A stretch of 64,000 nucleotides of DNA from Enterobacterales bacterium (GTDB lineage Bacteria > Pseudomonadota > Gammaproteobacteria > Enterobacterales > Kangiellaceae). The stretch lies in the NCBI GenBank assembly GCA_030949565.1, contig JAUZSK010000072.1, positions 1 to 64,000 of the forward strand. Direction: 5' to 3'. Below, piece by piece: positions 11,601-20,362 of the stretch. Every line of letters begins with the position of its first letter. Positions within the stretch are counted from its first letter, which is position 1. Made by a program: the position numbers and the translations under genes. The notes below the pieces were generated by a model. That model was given only the letters and a program-made list of their open reading frames with translations. It was not told the origin of the DNA and searched no databases.

Positions 11601-12364
11601 TGTTGGTATAATTCAGATACCTGCTTTAGCAAGTCCGGAAGTTCCGCAACAATATTTGCTGGTAATAGTTGATAGACATGCTGCATCTTACTAAGCGTCA
11701 TCTGCTGTAAGGCATGCAGCATTTGCTGACAATTTAACTGGTGGTCTTTGGCATCAAAGCGTCCTAACCATTGAACACGTTTGGCTAATAGTTGTGCTAA
11801 TAACTCGATAACGGATTCGAGGTTATTATCCTTGTAGGATAAAAGCGCTCGAATATTATCACCTAACTTATCTTGATTGGACAAAGCCTTAAGACAATTT
11901 TCAGCAGCTTGTTGGTACATTTCTTTGGGCTGCTGTTCTATTTCAGGCAATGTCCCGGTTTGTGATAACAAGGGCTGAGCAATCGCCAATTTTGCTGACA
12001 GCGCATCAATGGTATAAAGGTTTAAGCGACTTGGATTTTTCATTAAATTCCATTGCAACTTTTGATCTGCCTGTAACACTTTTTTTGCTAAATGCCAACG
12101 CTTTAGTTCATGAGCAGTTTGAGGTTTATCTTCACTGGCGGCTTTGAGCGCATCCATCACCCTCTGTCTCATTTCCGCCGCCGCTTTACGAGTAAAAGTA
12201 ATCGCTAAAATACTTTCTGGCTGTTTTACTACTGCAAGTAGAGCTAAAATTCGCTGCGTTAATAACTCCGTTTTACCCGAGCCAGCAGGCGCTTGTAGAA
12301 TAAAGGATTGACTGATATCCAGCACTTCATCCCGTATCGCTTGGTCCACCACATGATTAGGCAT
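8684..12364 (-). CDS. AddA-like UvrD-family helicase/nuclease
   Basis: Large double-strand-break repair subunit: an SF1A helicase with a C-terminal RecB-type nuclease. Start chosen at ATG 12362-12364 (MPNHVVDQAIRDEVLDI) because GAGGAGC lies just upstream and the gene overlaps its partner by eight bases; the open frame reaches 12469 but those residues are antiframe of the upstream gene. Motifs: Walker A APAGSGKTELL (residues 25-35), ITFTRKAAAEM, LLDEFQDTSSPQ (motif II), FLVGDPMQSIYRFRDA, MTIHKSKGLEF and LLYVAATRAK. The nuclease centre is DRCF...WIIDYKSSE near the end. About 1226 residues. Together with the AddB-like gene it probably replaces RecBCD. Confidence 0.88.
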   Translation of the reverse strand: MPNHVVDQAIRDEVLDISQSFILQAPAGSGKTELLTQRILALLAVVKQPESILAITFTRKAAAEMRQRVMDALKAASEDKPQTAHELKRWHLAKKVLQADQKLQWNLMKNPSRLNLYTIDALSAKLAIAQPLLSQTGTLPEIEQQPKEMYQQAAENCLKALSNQDKLGDNIRALLSYKDNNLESVIELLAQLLAKRVQWLGRFDAKDHQLNCQQMLHALQQMTLSKMQHVYQLLPANIVAELPDLLKQVSELYQQIEKKQDEEICQLHNFSAIKSPVIEDFILWKSIAKMLLKKGEIGFYKKVNKSHGFPTAKDAINSEQEALFIANKDRITEMLDDLREQYQVAKSLDDLRKIPTDLSRSIEHPVLTAVVEILPYVAAHLRLVFQQQNKIDFSELSLAAINALGASDEPSDLALALDYKIEHILLDEFQDTSSPQIELLKLLTSGWDNSGNKSLFLVGDPMQSIYRFRDANVSLFLKVIEQGVGDIQLEFRQLKVNFRSNEAIIDWVNQQFSQIMPEQDDIFLSAVSYTPSVAFHAKNSHSKVEILSSVINTETTQQEDGLEQRHKMLQIIKQHLQDNRQNKTLETLAVLAKSKSHVRELCLELSRQQIAYQAVELVKLADRMVVQDVTRLALALTDVYDSISWLACFRSPWFALSLDDIFAIEKMFKQSNKDYLMCLAELLQTSKNHQSMLTIEGHARVEKLLPILQYAIAQKTRKPFKKWLLGSFKAVGGLNQIQLESDYMDLETCVDTLVEFQQGGELLQREPLFEALNELYSAPDPSADQQVQIMTIHKSKGLEFDKVILPQIHRKSGRHDAPLLKWTELVNDQGSATHILALSKETGEENDPLYDYIGDLEKQKSVFELQRLLYVAATRAKTKLYAFCRVEKMEIDEGDTEQQLPPFQQYKPPVKGSFLSLLWPSLEQLEIIHNSSSISSAANKLSIEEERSDSVQNILETDLQNVERLTTAKQQLSYIFPTRKIKQCDLQFVASQQQVAQDINVLLNQVDSQTAVEQFALNANPLVLARRNYADQSSSQSNTQSSVLTESLDNHQSAAIIGRVIHAQFEWLSQQPQLPKRLPSNWLGLSRGQLVQAGLKVNNPELDYYTKKVQKAVEQSLQDDKGRFILSHKTDAASELVLQKSVSNIVQTRIVDRCFIEKDLRWIIDYKSSEPEANQTQEDFIEQQIKQYKPQLESYADLFRKMETRSIVAALYFPMISHLAIVIDER

Positions 12365-15155
12365 CAGGTTGCTCCTCATTGATACGACAAACAGAGCCAT
12401 AATCACAATACTTGCAAATAGTTTTAGGGTCTTTAGGTGAAACCGGAAAAAAACCATCGGCAATTCCAAGCGCTAATCGACCAATGCTGGAATGCCATTG
12501 TTTTTTTAAGATCCTCAGGACTTGATATTTTTAATTTTGAGAAATAGTTTTTGTCATCTTTTTTGTTTTCTTCTAATTTGACCAATTGACCATCTATGAT
12601 TTTAAAACCCAGCCGACCAATTTCTCCAGTCTTTATTTTGGCATATTGCATCGATGCGATAGTCGATTCTGATGCCGTTTTTAATCCCTGGTCTGTTTTT
12701 AATTCCGGTTCTATTTTAGTTTCCAGCTCTAATTCCAAATTATTCTTTGCCTTAGAATCCAAAACACTGCTTGCAAGATAATAGGCTGGCATTTGCGCTT
12801 CAGTCGGCCTTGCACTAAACCATGATCTAAGATGACATTGACCGGTTTTATAGTCAAGAATCTGCAACTGATGTTGTTGATTGTAATCAAGACGGTCGAG
12901 TTTCAAATTAAGCTTAAAAGGACCTAAATCGAGCACGAGTTTTTTTTTTCTAACGCATTCACCGTAAATTCTTCTCGAGTTAATTCGATCCTCAACCAAT
13001 CAATAATCCGCTGAATGAGTTTTTCAGCTTCCATTTGAACTAAGGTCTGGCCTAATCGTTGTTCGACGGTTTTAAAATCCTTTTCTAGGATTTGCATGAC
13101 GACCTCTCTCACCAACAACTCGATTTCATACTCCGACATAGCCTTTAGTTGTGCTTGATTATTTAATTTTAACCAAATTGCCTCCATCGCTGCGTGTAGC
13201 CAACTCCCTTTATCTCTTGGATCAATCCCTTTGGCCTGTGGTTGATAATCCTTGGATCGAAATTGATATTTAAGCATGGCCTGAAAAGGACATTTAGCAT
13301 AGTCACTCAGGAGATAGGCGCCACCGCTAATCAGTTCCGATTTTAAACTTAAATGTTGATTATCGACCCACTCAAATCGCTCACCTCGCCTATCCTTTCT
13401 ATCAATTGTTTTACTCTCATTACTGTCGTCAATTAGTTCACAAGCATCAACTGCTTTAAAATGTGAAAAGAGGCCACTAAGGTTTGATTGTGTTTTAGTT
13501 TCATCATAGCTAGCGGTGGCGATTAACTCTTGGCTCGAATGCATAAGACTATTAGAAAGTTTTTTCGCATAGTGATACTCCCTTTCTGCACTGCTGCCGG
13601 GCATATTGTATTCACGCTGCAAAGCCAGTGGTAAGAAAGGGTTGATTTTGTTTTTCTGTGGCCAACTATCTTGATTAAATCCCACCAGTAATAGCTGTTC
13701 AAACTCTAATCCGCTGGCTTCAAGAACACCCAACACTTGGATCTTACTTCGATCACTGGCAACCTGAAAAGCTTGTTCTAAGCAGGCTTGTTGTAAATAG
13801 TCTAAAGCTTGATTAAAGGATAATTGGCTTGTTAAATAGTCCATTATTTCACAGCGAGTCATACATTCGACTAACCCCTTAAGCGCTTCATTTTCAAAAT
13901 AATCCAAGGGGTGCAAAGGGTTATGACCCTCAGAAAAACCGGCATAAATTAAGAATTCTTTGAATCGAAGCATATGTTCAGTCATGCTGGATTTTGTTTT
14001 TAGTTGCGAAAGCTCCGTGAGTAACTTTAATAATACATCTAAAGGTTGAGCATCCTTTTGCAGCTTAATTTGATACTTGATAAAAGCTAAATCATATTCG
14101 GGCTTACCCTTGAGTAGCTGCTGATGAATAAAATGACCAACCGCTTGCTTAGAACCATCCCACCCAATAAAAGGAGTATTTTTTAAAAACTGCAACTCCT
14201 CAAAGCTTATTCGATGGGGATTAATTTTTAATAGTTTAATTGCCGCGTTAACGATTGGTTGTTCTAGTAATGGCAGTCCCGCTGAGACGTTATAACTAGG
14301 CTTGCATAAGGGTAGCCAAGGTTTTTCTTCTTCAGCATGGAACACTTGACTAAAGGTTTCATGCACTAGAGGTAGATTTTGAGTCAGTTGGTCAACCACA
14401 ACTGCTATCGAATGATCATCGCTAGCCGTACCCTTTTGTTGCTGTTGCATGGACCACTGATAGGTATAGCGCGCAGCAAAGTCTAATTCACTCTTGATAT
14501 CATTCAACAATATTTGTATTGGCTGTTGACTGTTTTTTTCAATTGAATAATATTCAATCTGGGTGCCAGCCAATTTAACCTTGTTAAATAGCGCTTCCTC
14601 CAGTGGTGTCAAATGATTAAATCCCACCATCAATATTTTAGCTGGCAGTTGTTCAGCCACTAACTCCCAATGTAGCAGAATAACGGCTAGTTTTTTAAAT
14701 TCAGCAATTAGTTGTTTTTGTTGGCAAAAGCTTTCAAATGCAGAGATCCATTCAATAAAATAGCTAACCTCAACACTGCTTTCAGCACTTATTTGATCCA
14801 AGGGCAATTGCCAATGACACAAATTTTGGTAGGCGCTTAAAACCTGATCGGCAACTCCCTTAGGATTAGTTAAAACCCATTCATCCTCTGCTTCAATCAG
14901 TTGCGTCAACCATGCCTTTACCGCTAGATTATCGATGACTATTGGTAAGATTTGTTGGAAGGCTAACTGTTGCCACAAATTTTGTTGCCATTGGCTAACG
15001 GAAAAAAGATTGAGTCCCTTGACCACATCACCGGTGCTCATTTCAACCATACGCCCAGCTTCAAGCGCTTGTCTTGTTCGAGCATTGGGGGTCAAAATCA
15101 GCGTTTCAGCGTCAATCTTGGCGGCAATCGGAGTGAAATTTAACCTAAGTGTCAT
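12357..15155 (-). CDS. AddB-like DNA repair nuclease (PD-(D/E)XK, Fe-S), two frameshifts
   Basis: Partner of the AddA-like helicase; resembles the AddB-related family of probable repair proteins of about 900 residues. From ATG 15155 (MTLRLNFTPIAAKI) the frame runs to an A10 run (T10 at 12940-12949 on the plus strand), where it breaks and continues LVLDLGPFKLNLKLDRLD. A second break is an A7 run (12501-12507). Corrected, it ends GFFPVSPKDPKTICKYCDYG then SVC and stops at 12357. The nuclease core is LDRLD...QILDYKTG. One cysteine in SDYAKCPFQAML plus three in CKYCDYGSVC match the AddB 4Fe-4S cluster. It overlaps the AddA-like start by eight bases. Confidence 0.85.
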
Positions 15156-15485
15156 TTAATGGCTTTCATCCTTGCTTGGTGCAATTTAATTCAACATGAT
15201 CTTAAAGGCTGCACCGCAATAGTACAGGTTATAACCTCGAGCAATGAGCCTCTCTATTTTTAATCAGCTAGCGCTGTGATGCAAGCTTAATCGAAGCAGG
15301 TCCAACAAGAAGTGACTGCGGCGCCTAGAATAGCCTATTTTAAGTGGGCAACTTGCAGATTCCAACAATAATCCTCACCTCAAAACACACAAACCTTGTC
15401 AAAAAGAGCCAATTCATTATAATCAGTGGCTTGATTGATTCAAAACGACTTAAAATCACACTAAACAACCAAGAGACAACGTTTT
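15156..15485. other. Divergent intergenic region, no gene seen
   Basis: A 330-base gap between the divergent AddB-like gene and the DUF6524 gene. No open reading frame of interest and no tRNA-like cloverleaf. Promoters for both flanking genes should lie here. The sequence just before 15486 has an AAGAGACAAC purine stretch that could serve as ribosome site. Confidence 0.5.
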
Positions 15486-15911
15486 ATGGCAAGCAATAAT
15501 CAACTCACCACCGGTGGTTTCTACCTACGACTTCTTTTTGCTTTGGTATTAGTTTTTGTCACCTATAATCCTAGCCCCTATTCCTACTATGATTGGCTTT
15601 TAGCCAATATTGAATCCTTTAATGTATTGGTAATTCCCCTAGGTATTGTATTATTAATTGGTTGGTCTATCTACATTCGAGCCACTTTACGTTCTTTAGG
15701 CCTCTGGGGATTACTCTTAGCTGTTGGACTATTTGGTAGCCTTATTTGGGTTCTGATTGACTGGAAATGGTTGGATGTTAATAATATATCTGTACTTAGT
15801 TGGATTGTTGAGGCAATTATCGCTCTGGTCCTCGGTGTCGGAATGTCTTGGTCTCATATTCGGCGCAAGATGTCAGGGCAAGTTGATATTGAAGACGGTC
15901 AAGAAGAATAA
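15486..15911 (+). CDS. DUF6524-type inner membrane protein
   Basis: A 141-residue integral membrane protein with about four hydrophobic helices (residues near 13-27, 50-66, 74-92, 104-120) and a short charged cytoplasmic tail (RRKMSGQVDIEDGQEE). Conserved-looking stretches are YNPSPYSYYDW and GWSIYIRATLRSLG, which match what I know of DUF6524 proteins. Function unknown. It stands alone; the downstream gene converges with only 26 bases between, where a small hairpin (TAAACC-taat-GGTTTA, 15925-15940) could end transcription from both sides. Confidence 0.75.
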   Translation: MASNNQLTTGGFYLRLLFALVLVFVTYNPSPYSYYDWLLANIESFNVLVIPLGIVLLIGWSIYIRATLRSLGLWGLLLAVGLFGSLIWVLIDWKWLDVNNISVLSWIVEAIIALVLGVGMSWSHIRRKMSGQVDIEDGQEE

Positions 15912-15924
15912 CAAGTAAACACCG

Positions 15925-15940
15925 TAAACCTAATGGTTTA
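15925..15940. terminator. Possible bidirectional terminator hairpin
   Basis: A perfect six-base stem TAAACC/GGTTTA with a TAAT loop between the convergent DUF6524 and NAD-kinase-like genes, followed on the plus strand by ATCGGTTTTC. It overlaps the stop codon of the minus-strand gene. The stem is short, so the call is weak. Confidence 0.3.
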
Positions 15941-17062
15941 ATCGGTTTTCAAGCCCAGAGCGTATAAGATTTGGCTACGATAACCGATTATCACCTTTTG
16001 CATACCTTCCAATTGTGAATCTAACTGCTTATCGCCGCTATCCACTAATAACGGCTTGCTTTGTAGCTCTTTTATCTTTTGTTCTGAAGCAATAATAATA
16101 AAATTTTCCCAACCAGCAGCGTTAACCACTGCTGGACTAATTTGATGATTACCGCGACCTAGAATATGTCCCTGACCACCGATCACGGTTAAAATAAAAC
16201 GTAATTTGATTCCCTTTCCTAGATATTCTAATAAGTCTTGCTCGTTAGCATCAGCCTTCACCAGCTGACCTTGATAGATAATGTCAGAGCCTAAAAGCGT
16301 ATTGTCTAATCCAAGCTGTTGCATGATGGCGGCACAACTGGTTCCTGAGCCGATCACATAGTAAAAATCATGCTCCATTTCTTCAATGATATAATCGGCA
16401 ATCTCTTCCAAGTTCTGCTGCTGATGATACTGGCTAGCCTGTTTAACCGCTTGCATATATTGAATCGAGTCGGGAATAAGCATTTCGCCATAATATTGAG
16501 ATTTAACCTGCCCCAGACGAAAAGCCTGTTCATCCAAATCAACCACATTAGCCTCAGTTAAATTAACCAATTGTCCCTTTATTAACTGATGCACCACTAT
16601 CCCTGCCGCTTGAGCCGATACGGCATAAACCGCGGAGTGTATTTTGACGCCGGCGGGAATACCGAGTACCACCTGCTGCTCATTAATGACTTGGTATATA
16701 TCACGAGCGGTACCATCACCACCGACAAATAAAATAAGATCCGGTTGTTGTTTTTGAATCTCTAGCAGCGCTTGTTGGGTATCCTTGGCCGAGCTTGGCT
16801 GCTGAGCCTGATACACAACTTGATGGGATAACTGTAATTTCTGGCATAAAGTCTGCCCCATTTGTTTAGAGGCGGTGAGAATTTCAAAAGACTCCCGCTC
16901 ATGTACAATTTCTCGTAACGCGTTTTCAGCCTTACACTGGGCAAGTTTTTTGCCTCCCAGCTGCAATGCCTGGGCTCGAATAGCATCACCATCACTACCT
17001 TTTAATCCGACTCGCCCGCCGATTCCCGCATAGGGGTTAATGATTAAACCAATTCTAAACAT
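15938..17062 (-). CDS. ATP-NAD kinase-like protein (COG3199 type)
   Basis: A 374-residue protein related to NAD kinases. The N-terminus RIGLIINPYAGIGGRVGLKG and the nucleotide motif LFVGGDGTARDIYQ (GGDGT, the NAD/diacylglycerol kinase signature) support this; GIPAGVKIHSAVYAVS follows as in the COG3199 group. Members are longer than housekeeping NadK (about 290 residues) and their substrate is not well established. Its ATG lies inside the end of epmC (19-base overlap, 17044-17062), so the two are co-translated. It converges with the DUF6524 gene. Confidence 0.85.
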   Translation of the reverse strand: MFRIGLIINPYAGIGGRVGLKGSDGDAIRAQALQLGGKKLAQCKAENALREIVHERESFEILTASKQMGQTLCQKLQLSHQVVYQAQQPSSAKDTQQALLEIQKQQPDLILFVGGDGTARDIYQVINEQQVVLGIPAGVKIHSAVYAVSAQAAGIVVHQLIKGQLVNLTEANVVDLDEQAFRLGQVKSQYYGEMLIPDSIQYMQAVKQASQYHQQQNLEEIADYIIEEMEHDFYYVIGSGTSCAAIMQQLGLDNTLLGSDIIYQGQLVKADANEQDLLEYLGKGIKLRFILTVIGGQGHILGRGNHQISPAVVNAAGWENFIIIASEQKIKELQSKPLLVDSGDKQLDSQLEGMQKVIIGYRSQILYALGLKTD

Positions 17063-17604
17063 GGTGATTCCTGTCTTTTGCCTGCTCGAAAATGAGCATT
17101 TAATTGCTCATAGAGTTGTTGCGCGTGCGGCGGCAAGCCTTTAGTAAAATAGTAATCTGCTTGATTAAAGACGGCTTGTTTAAAACTATCCGAAGCTTTA
17201 TTGTTTTGTGCCAGATTATCAGCAGAAAAGTGGAAAGTCTGATTAGAGGCCAATGAAAGTAACCATTCAATCGCTTGAGGCTTCACTTCCACACGTTCAA
17301 ATTCAATTTGTTGGGCTTTTGTCCGCCCGTCCGCCTCGTACCAGTAACCAAAATCATCTTGCTGCCGTCTTTCCAGACCCGCGATAGTCCAATGGGCAAT
17401 TTCATGCAAAGCACTGGAAAAAAAATCCTCGCGAAAATAAATTACAGCCGGCCGCCCATCGGTTGCAGCCTGATAAAAAGGTTCCTCCGCCCCCATCTGC
17501 AATTGGGTATTTTCTGTTTGCTCAAATAAATGCGCAAAAATCTCAATTAATTGCAAAATACGAGTTGCTCTGTCAGTATCAGATATTGTTCTATGTAAGC
17601 CCAT
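17044..17604 (-). CDS. epmC: Elongation factor P hydroxylase
   Basis: EpmC (YfcM) hydroxylates the beta-lysylated lysine of elongation factor P, the last step of EF-P modification. The 186-residue protein shows the family metal site HEIAHW within SSALHEIAHWTIAGLERR, followed by DFGYWYEADGRT and FERVEVKPQAIEWLL. The genes for EF-P, EpmA and EpmB are not in the window. Overlaps the start of the downstream NAD-kinase-like gene by 19 bases, indicating one operon. Confidence 0.93.
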   Translation of the reverse strand: MGLHRTISDTDRATRILQLIEIFAHLFEQTENTQLQMGAEEPFYQAATDGRPAVIYFREDFFSSALHEIAHWTIAGLERRQQDDFGYWYEADGRTKAQQIEFERVEVKPQAIEWLLSLASNQTFHFSADNLAQNNKASDSFKQAVFNQADYYFTKGLPPHAQQLYEQLNAHFRAGKRQESPCLELV

Positions 17605-17747
17605 TTTTAACCTAAAAACATTGTGATTTTAATCACCTAAAGCCAAGCTAATCGCCAAAACCAGAATAATAATGCTAATTGCACCATTATTCACTATAAT
17701 ATTGATGAAACTCAAATACTTAGCCAAAAGAGTCCAGTGATTTTGTA

Positions 17748-18014
17748 ATGAACCAACAAATCGTCCATATTTTAAAAGATCCCAAAGACCAAGACTGTTT
17801 GCAGATTACACTGCGACAATCGGCTAATCCTTTGCTGTTTTGGCGAGCAAAAGAAAGTGCTCTAGTGACTTACAAAGGCTACGGTCGCCATTGGTATTGT
17901 TTACCCAGCTTTAAACCTGCGCCACGCAAAGTTGTGTCACTACTAAAAGAAATATCACGGGGACCAGAATTTCGGCATCTTCGTATCGCGCTTAATTCCA
18001 AAGTTAAAGCCTAG
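17748..18014 (+). CDS. Small hypothetical protein
   Basis: An 88-residue open frame filling the gap between epmC and fabR. I do not recognise it. It is basic and soluble, without a membrane segment: after a polar start (QQIVHILKDPKDQDC) comes LLFWRAKESALVTYKGYGRH, then a basic tail. Codon content looks like the neighbours and no other frame competes, so it is probably real. The ribosome site is weak (GAGTCC about 20 bases upstream). Confidence 0.5.
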   Translation: MNQQIVHILKDPKDQDCLQITLRQSANPLLFWRAKESALVTYKGYGRHWYCLPSFKPAPRKVVSLLKEISRGPEFRHLRIALNSKVKA

Positions 18015-18031
18015 CGTCCATTTTAGCCATT

Positions 18032-18664
18032 TTATTTTTTACCGCGAGACTTTTTCCCACTGAGATGAAGACTTTTAGCGCCAGCAGCAATATAGCGTAA
18101 TTGCTGGATCGCTCTTTTCTCTACCTGTCTCCTTTGGCTAGGTTTGGCGGCTAAGGATTCAGCTCCGGCGTTAAAAACCACAGCCACCATCGCTTCGGCC
18201 TGAGCAAAGGCACTTTCGTGATCGTATCCAACCGCCTGCACATAGTCCGTGAGTTCCACAATAAAAAACTGTATTTCGCGATCCACTGCGGTTCTTAACG
18301 CATGTGTGGTACCCGATCGTTCATGAAAAAGAAGACGAAAAATATTCGGATTGGTTTCAGTAAACTCCATAAAGGTTTTAACCGAAGTACGGATCACACT
18401 ACCACCCTTTTCAAAACGTTTGCGAGCTTTACGCATGATCTGCCGCAGAGCAAGGCCACACTCATCCACTAGCGTAAGCCCTAGTTCTTCCATATCTTTA
18501 AAATGTCGATAAAAGGATGTTGCCGCGATCCCAGCTTGTCTAGCAACCTCGCGCAGACTAAGACTAGCAAAGCTTTTTTCAACGCTCAGCTGACTAATAG
18601 CGGAGTCGATAATCGCCCGTCTGGTTTTTTCTTTTTGTTCTGTGCGGCTAACAGCCATTGTCAT
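18032..18664 (-). CDS. fabR: TetR-family repressor FabR
   Basis: FabR senses the ratio of unsaturated to saturated acyl chains and represses unsaturated fatty acid genes. The N-terminal HTH (residues about 10-60, [20 protein letters not shown], then [19 protein letters not shown]) and the following [18 protein letters not shown] and [16 protein letters not shown] are characteristic of FabR/DesT. Divergent from a desaturase, the arrangement seen for DesT and its target, with two matching 18-base palindromes in between. 210 residues, standard length, with a lysine-rich tail. Confidence 0.92.
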   Translation of the reverse strand: MTMAVSRTEQKEKTRRAIIDSAISQLSVEKSFASLSLREVARQAGIAATSFYRHFKDMEELGLTLVDECGLALRQIMRKARKRFEKGGSVIRTSVKTFMEFTETNPNIFRLLFHERSGTTHALRTAVDREIQFFIVELTDYVQAVGYDHESAFAQAEAMVAVVFNAGAESLAAKPSQRRQVEKRAIQQLRYIAAGAKSLHLSGKKSRGKK

Positions 18665-18862
18665 AATACCTAATTACCAGTTCAAACGAATTTAACGCGC
18701 CGCTATTCGAATTAATAGCAAGCTAAGTGATTGAGTCTGCGATACCTAAGTTTAATCATTCTATCCTAATAAAACACTGACATAAAGCCTGGTGGTTGAA
18801 GTGAAAAGTTGAAAAATCAGTAAAGCTGTCTAGACTTATATGATATTAGTTCGCATTATTTC

Positions 18863-18880
18863 AGCTTACAAGTGTATTCT
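18863..18880. promoter_or_regulatory. Probable FabR/DesT-type operator 1 (imperfect)
   Basis: AGCTTACAAGTGTATTCT; its reverse complement AGAATACACTTGTAAGCT matches operator 2 at 15 of 18 positions around the shared core TACACTTGTA. It lies exactly 60 bases before operator 2 in the fabR-desaturase gap. Binding by FabR is inferred. Confidence 0.6.
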
Positions 18881-18922
18881 CAATTGATCTTGTCAGAGAT
18901 GCAAGCTATACTCGTTTTATTC

Positions 18923-18940
18923 AGCGTACACTTGTACGCT
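18923..18940. promoter_or_regulatory. Probable FabR/DesT-type operator 2 (near-perfect palindrome)
   Basis: AGCGTACACTTGTACGCT is a near-perfect 18-base palindrome 33 bases upstream of the desaturase start, resembling the palindromes known for FabR/DesT regulators. Its position would block the desaturase promoter. The pairing with the divergent fabR makes the assignment strong, though untested. Confidence 0.72.
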
Positions 18941-18972
18941 AATTGATTAATATTTAACCTTAGGAAACGCCT

Positions 18973-20124
18973 GTGTCTCAGCCTGAAACTCGGTCAAACC
19001 ATGAAAAACCAGCCATTATTTGGCTTAACCTTTTAGTTTTTGCTATTACTTTTACTATCGCAGCCATCGGAGTCCCTTGGTATGCGATTGCCCACGGTTT
19101 TAGCATAGAGCTTATAGTCTCGGCTGTTATTGCCCTTAGCTTTTGTGAACTATCCATTACCGCAGGCTATCATCGCCTTTGGTCACATAAGGCCTATCAA
19201 GCCAATGCGGTGGTGCGTTTTTTCTATGCTATCGGTGGAGCTTTCGCAGTGCAAAATAGTATTCTACACTGGTGTTCAGATCATCGCGTTCATCATCAAT
19301 TTGTCGATAATAATGATAAAGATCCTTACTCCGCTAAGCGTGGTTTTTGGTATTCGCATATCGGTTGGATGCTAAGAGAATATCAAGCGCATCGATATAC
19401 TAATTATGATAATGTTAAAGATCTCAAAAAACAAAAGATAGTAGGCTTGCAACATAAGTACTATTTAACCTTGGTGCTTTTAACTAACTTTGGCATTCCA
19501 GCAATTTTAGGCCTATGGTTTAATGATTTTTGGGGTAGTATCTTATTAGTTGGTTTTTTACGCTTAGTCGTCAGCCATCACATAACATTTTTGATCAATT
19601 CTCTTGCTCATATGTGGGGCACGCAACCTTACAATGATAAAAATACTGCGAAAGATAACCCCATTTTAGCTTTTCTTACCTTTGGTGAGGGCTACCATAA
19701 TTTCCACCATGCCTTTCAATATGATTATAGAAATGCCATTAAATGGTGGCAATTTGATCCTACTAAATGGTTAATTAAGAGCTTAAGCTTAGTTGGGCTA
19801 GCAAGCAATCTAAAAAAGATTTCCGATATAAAAATTGCGCAAGCAATTGCCGCCCAACAATTGTTAAAAGCTAAAGAAAAAGTCAATATGCTTAATATCC
19901 CAGATCGTGAAAAGGTGCTCGCACTAATCCAAAAAGAATATGATATATTAATTCAAAAAATGGATGATTTTTACCAACTCAAAAAAGAATGGTTAGATAA
20001 AACTAAAGCCGGATTACAACAAAGTGTTGAGAAATCACAAATCAATAAAACACTGCAAGAGTTAAAAGCCAATTGGGAAAATCAACAAGCATCTTGGCAT
20101 TTAATGATTAAACAGTACGCTTGA
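18973..20124 (+). CDS. Membrane fatty acid (acyl-CoA delta-9 type) desaturase
   Basis: Di-iron membrane desaturase that introduces a double bond into acyl chains. All three histidine boxes are present: HRLWSH (67-72), HRVHH (104-108) and HNFHH near residue 240 in EGYHNFHHAF. Hydrophobic helices flank them (about 17-60, 82-98 and 160-195). Start is GTG 18973 with GGA upstream. The last 80 residues or so are an unusual lysine/glutamine-rich helical extension beyond the normal end of such enzymes, possibly coiled coil. Control by the divergent fabR is expected from the two upstream palindromes. Confidence 0.93.
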   Translation: MSQPETRSNHEKPAIIWLNLLVFAITFTIAAIGVPWYAIAHGFSIELIVSAVIALSFCELSITAGYHRLWSHKAYQANAVVRFFYAIGGAFAVQNSILHWCSDHRVHHQFVDNNDKDPYSAKRGFWYSHIGWMLREYQAHRYTNYDNVKDLKKQKIVGLQHKYYLTLVLLTNFGIPAILGLWFNDFWGSILLVGFLRLVVSHHITFLINSLAHMWGTQPYNDKNTAKDNPILAFLTFGEGYHNFHHAFQYDYRNAIKWWQFDPTKWLIKSLSLVGLASNLKKISDIKIAQAIAAQQLLKAKEKVNMLNIPDREKVLALIQKEYDILIQKMDDFYQLKKEWLDKTKAGLQQSVEKSQINKTLQELKANWENQQASWHLMIKQYA

Positions 20125-20200
20125 TTGCGAACTGGGGTAAAATCAATTGGAGTTTTATCCCTTTTCATCCAAGATGCGTAATTCAGCGAGAAACAATAGC

Positions 20201-20319
20201 AGACAGGCACACTAGGGTCAATTTCCTACACGCACTCGGGACAATGTCTTACAAATTCGATTAATATTGTGAGAGATTGACCCGACTTTGTGTGCGAGTT
20301 CTCTCAAAGGTGCCTGTCT
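20201..20319. repeat. Inverted-repeat element (REP/MITE-like)
   Basis: A 119-base intergenic element bounded by perfect ten-base inverted ends AGACAGGCAC / GTGCCTGTCT, with a second inner pair GGGTCAAT / ATTGACCC. The GTGCCTGTC end motif is reminiscent of repeats mobilised by REP-associated (Y1) transposases. No transposase is nearby, so it would be a non-autonomous copy. It sits between the desaturase and prmB stops. Confidence 0.5.
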
Positions 20320-20344
20320 AGTTTTAACCCTCTAGTTTTAACCC
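20317..20344. repeat. Short tandem repeat (2 x 14 bases)
   Basis: TCTAGTTTTAACCC occurs twice in direct tandem immediately after the right end of the inverted-repeat element. Confidence 0.6.
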
Positions 20345-20362
20345 TATGGAATTCACCGAGTC

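Noticed and set aside
12364-12469. N-terminal extension of the AddA-like protein
   Set aside because: These residues are an off-frame reading of the AddB-like C-terminus (whose CKYCDYGSVC is in another frame); a ribosome site supports the start at 12364.
15156-15485. A tRNA or small RNA gene in the gap
   Set aside because: No cloverleaf, T-loop consensus or conserved RNA motif could be found on either strand.
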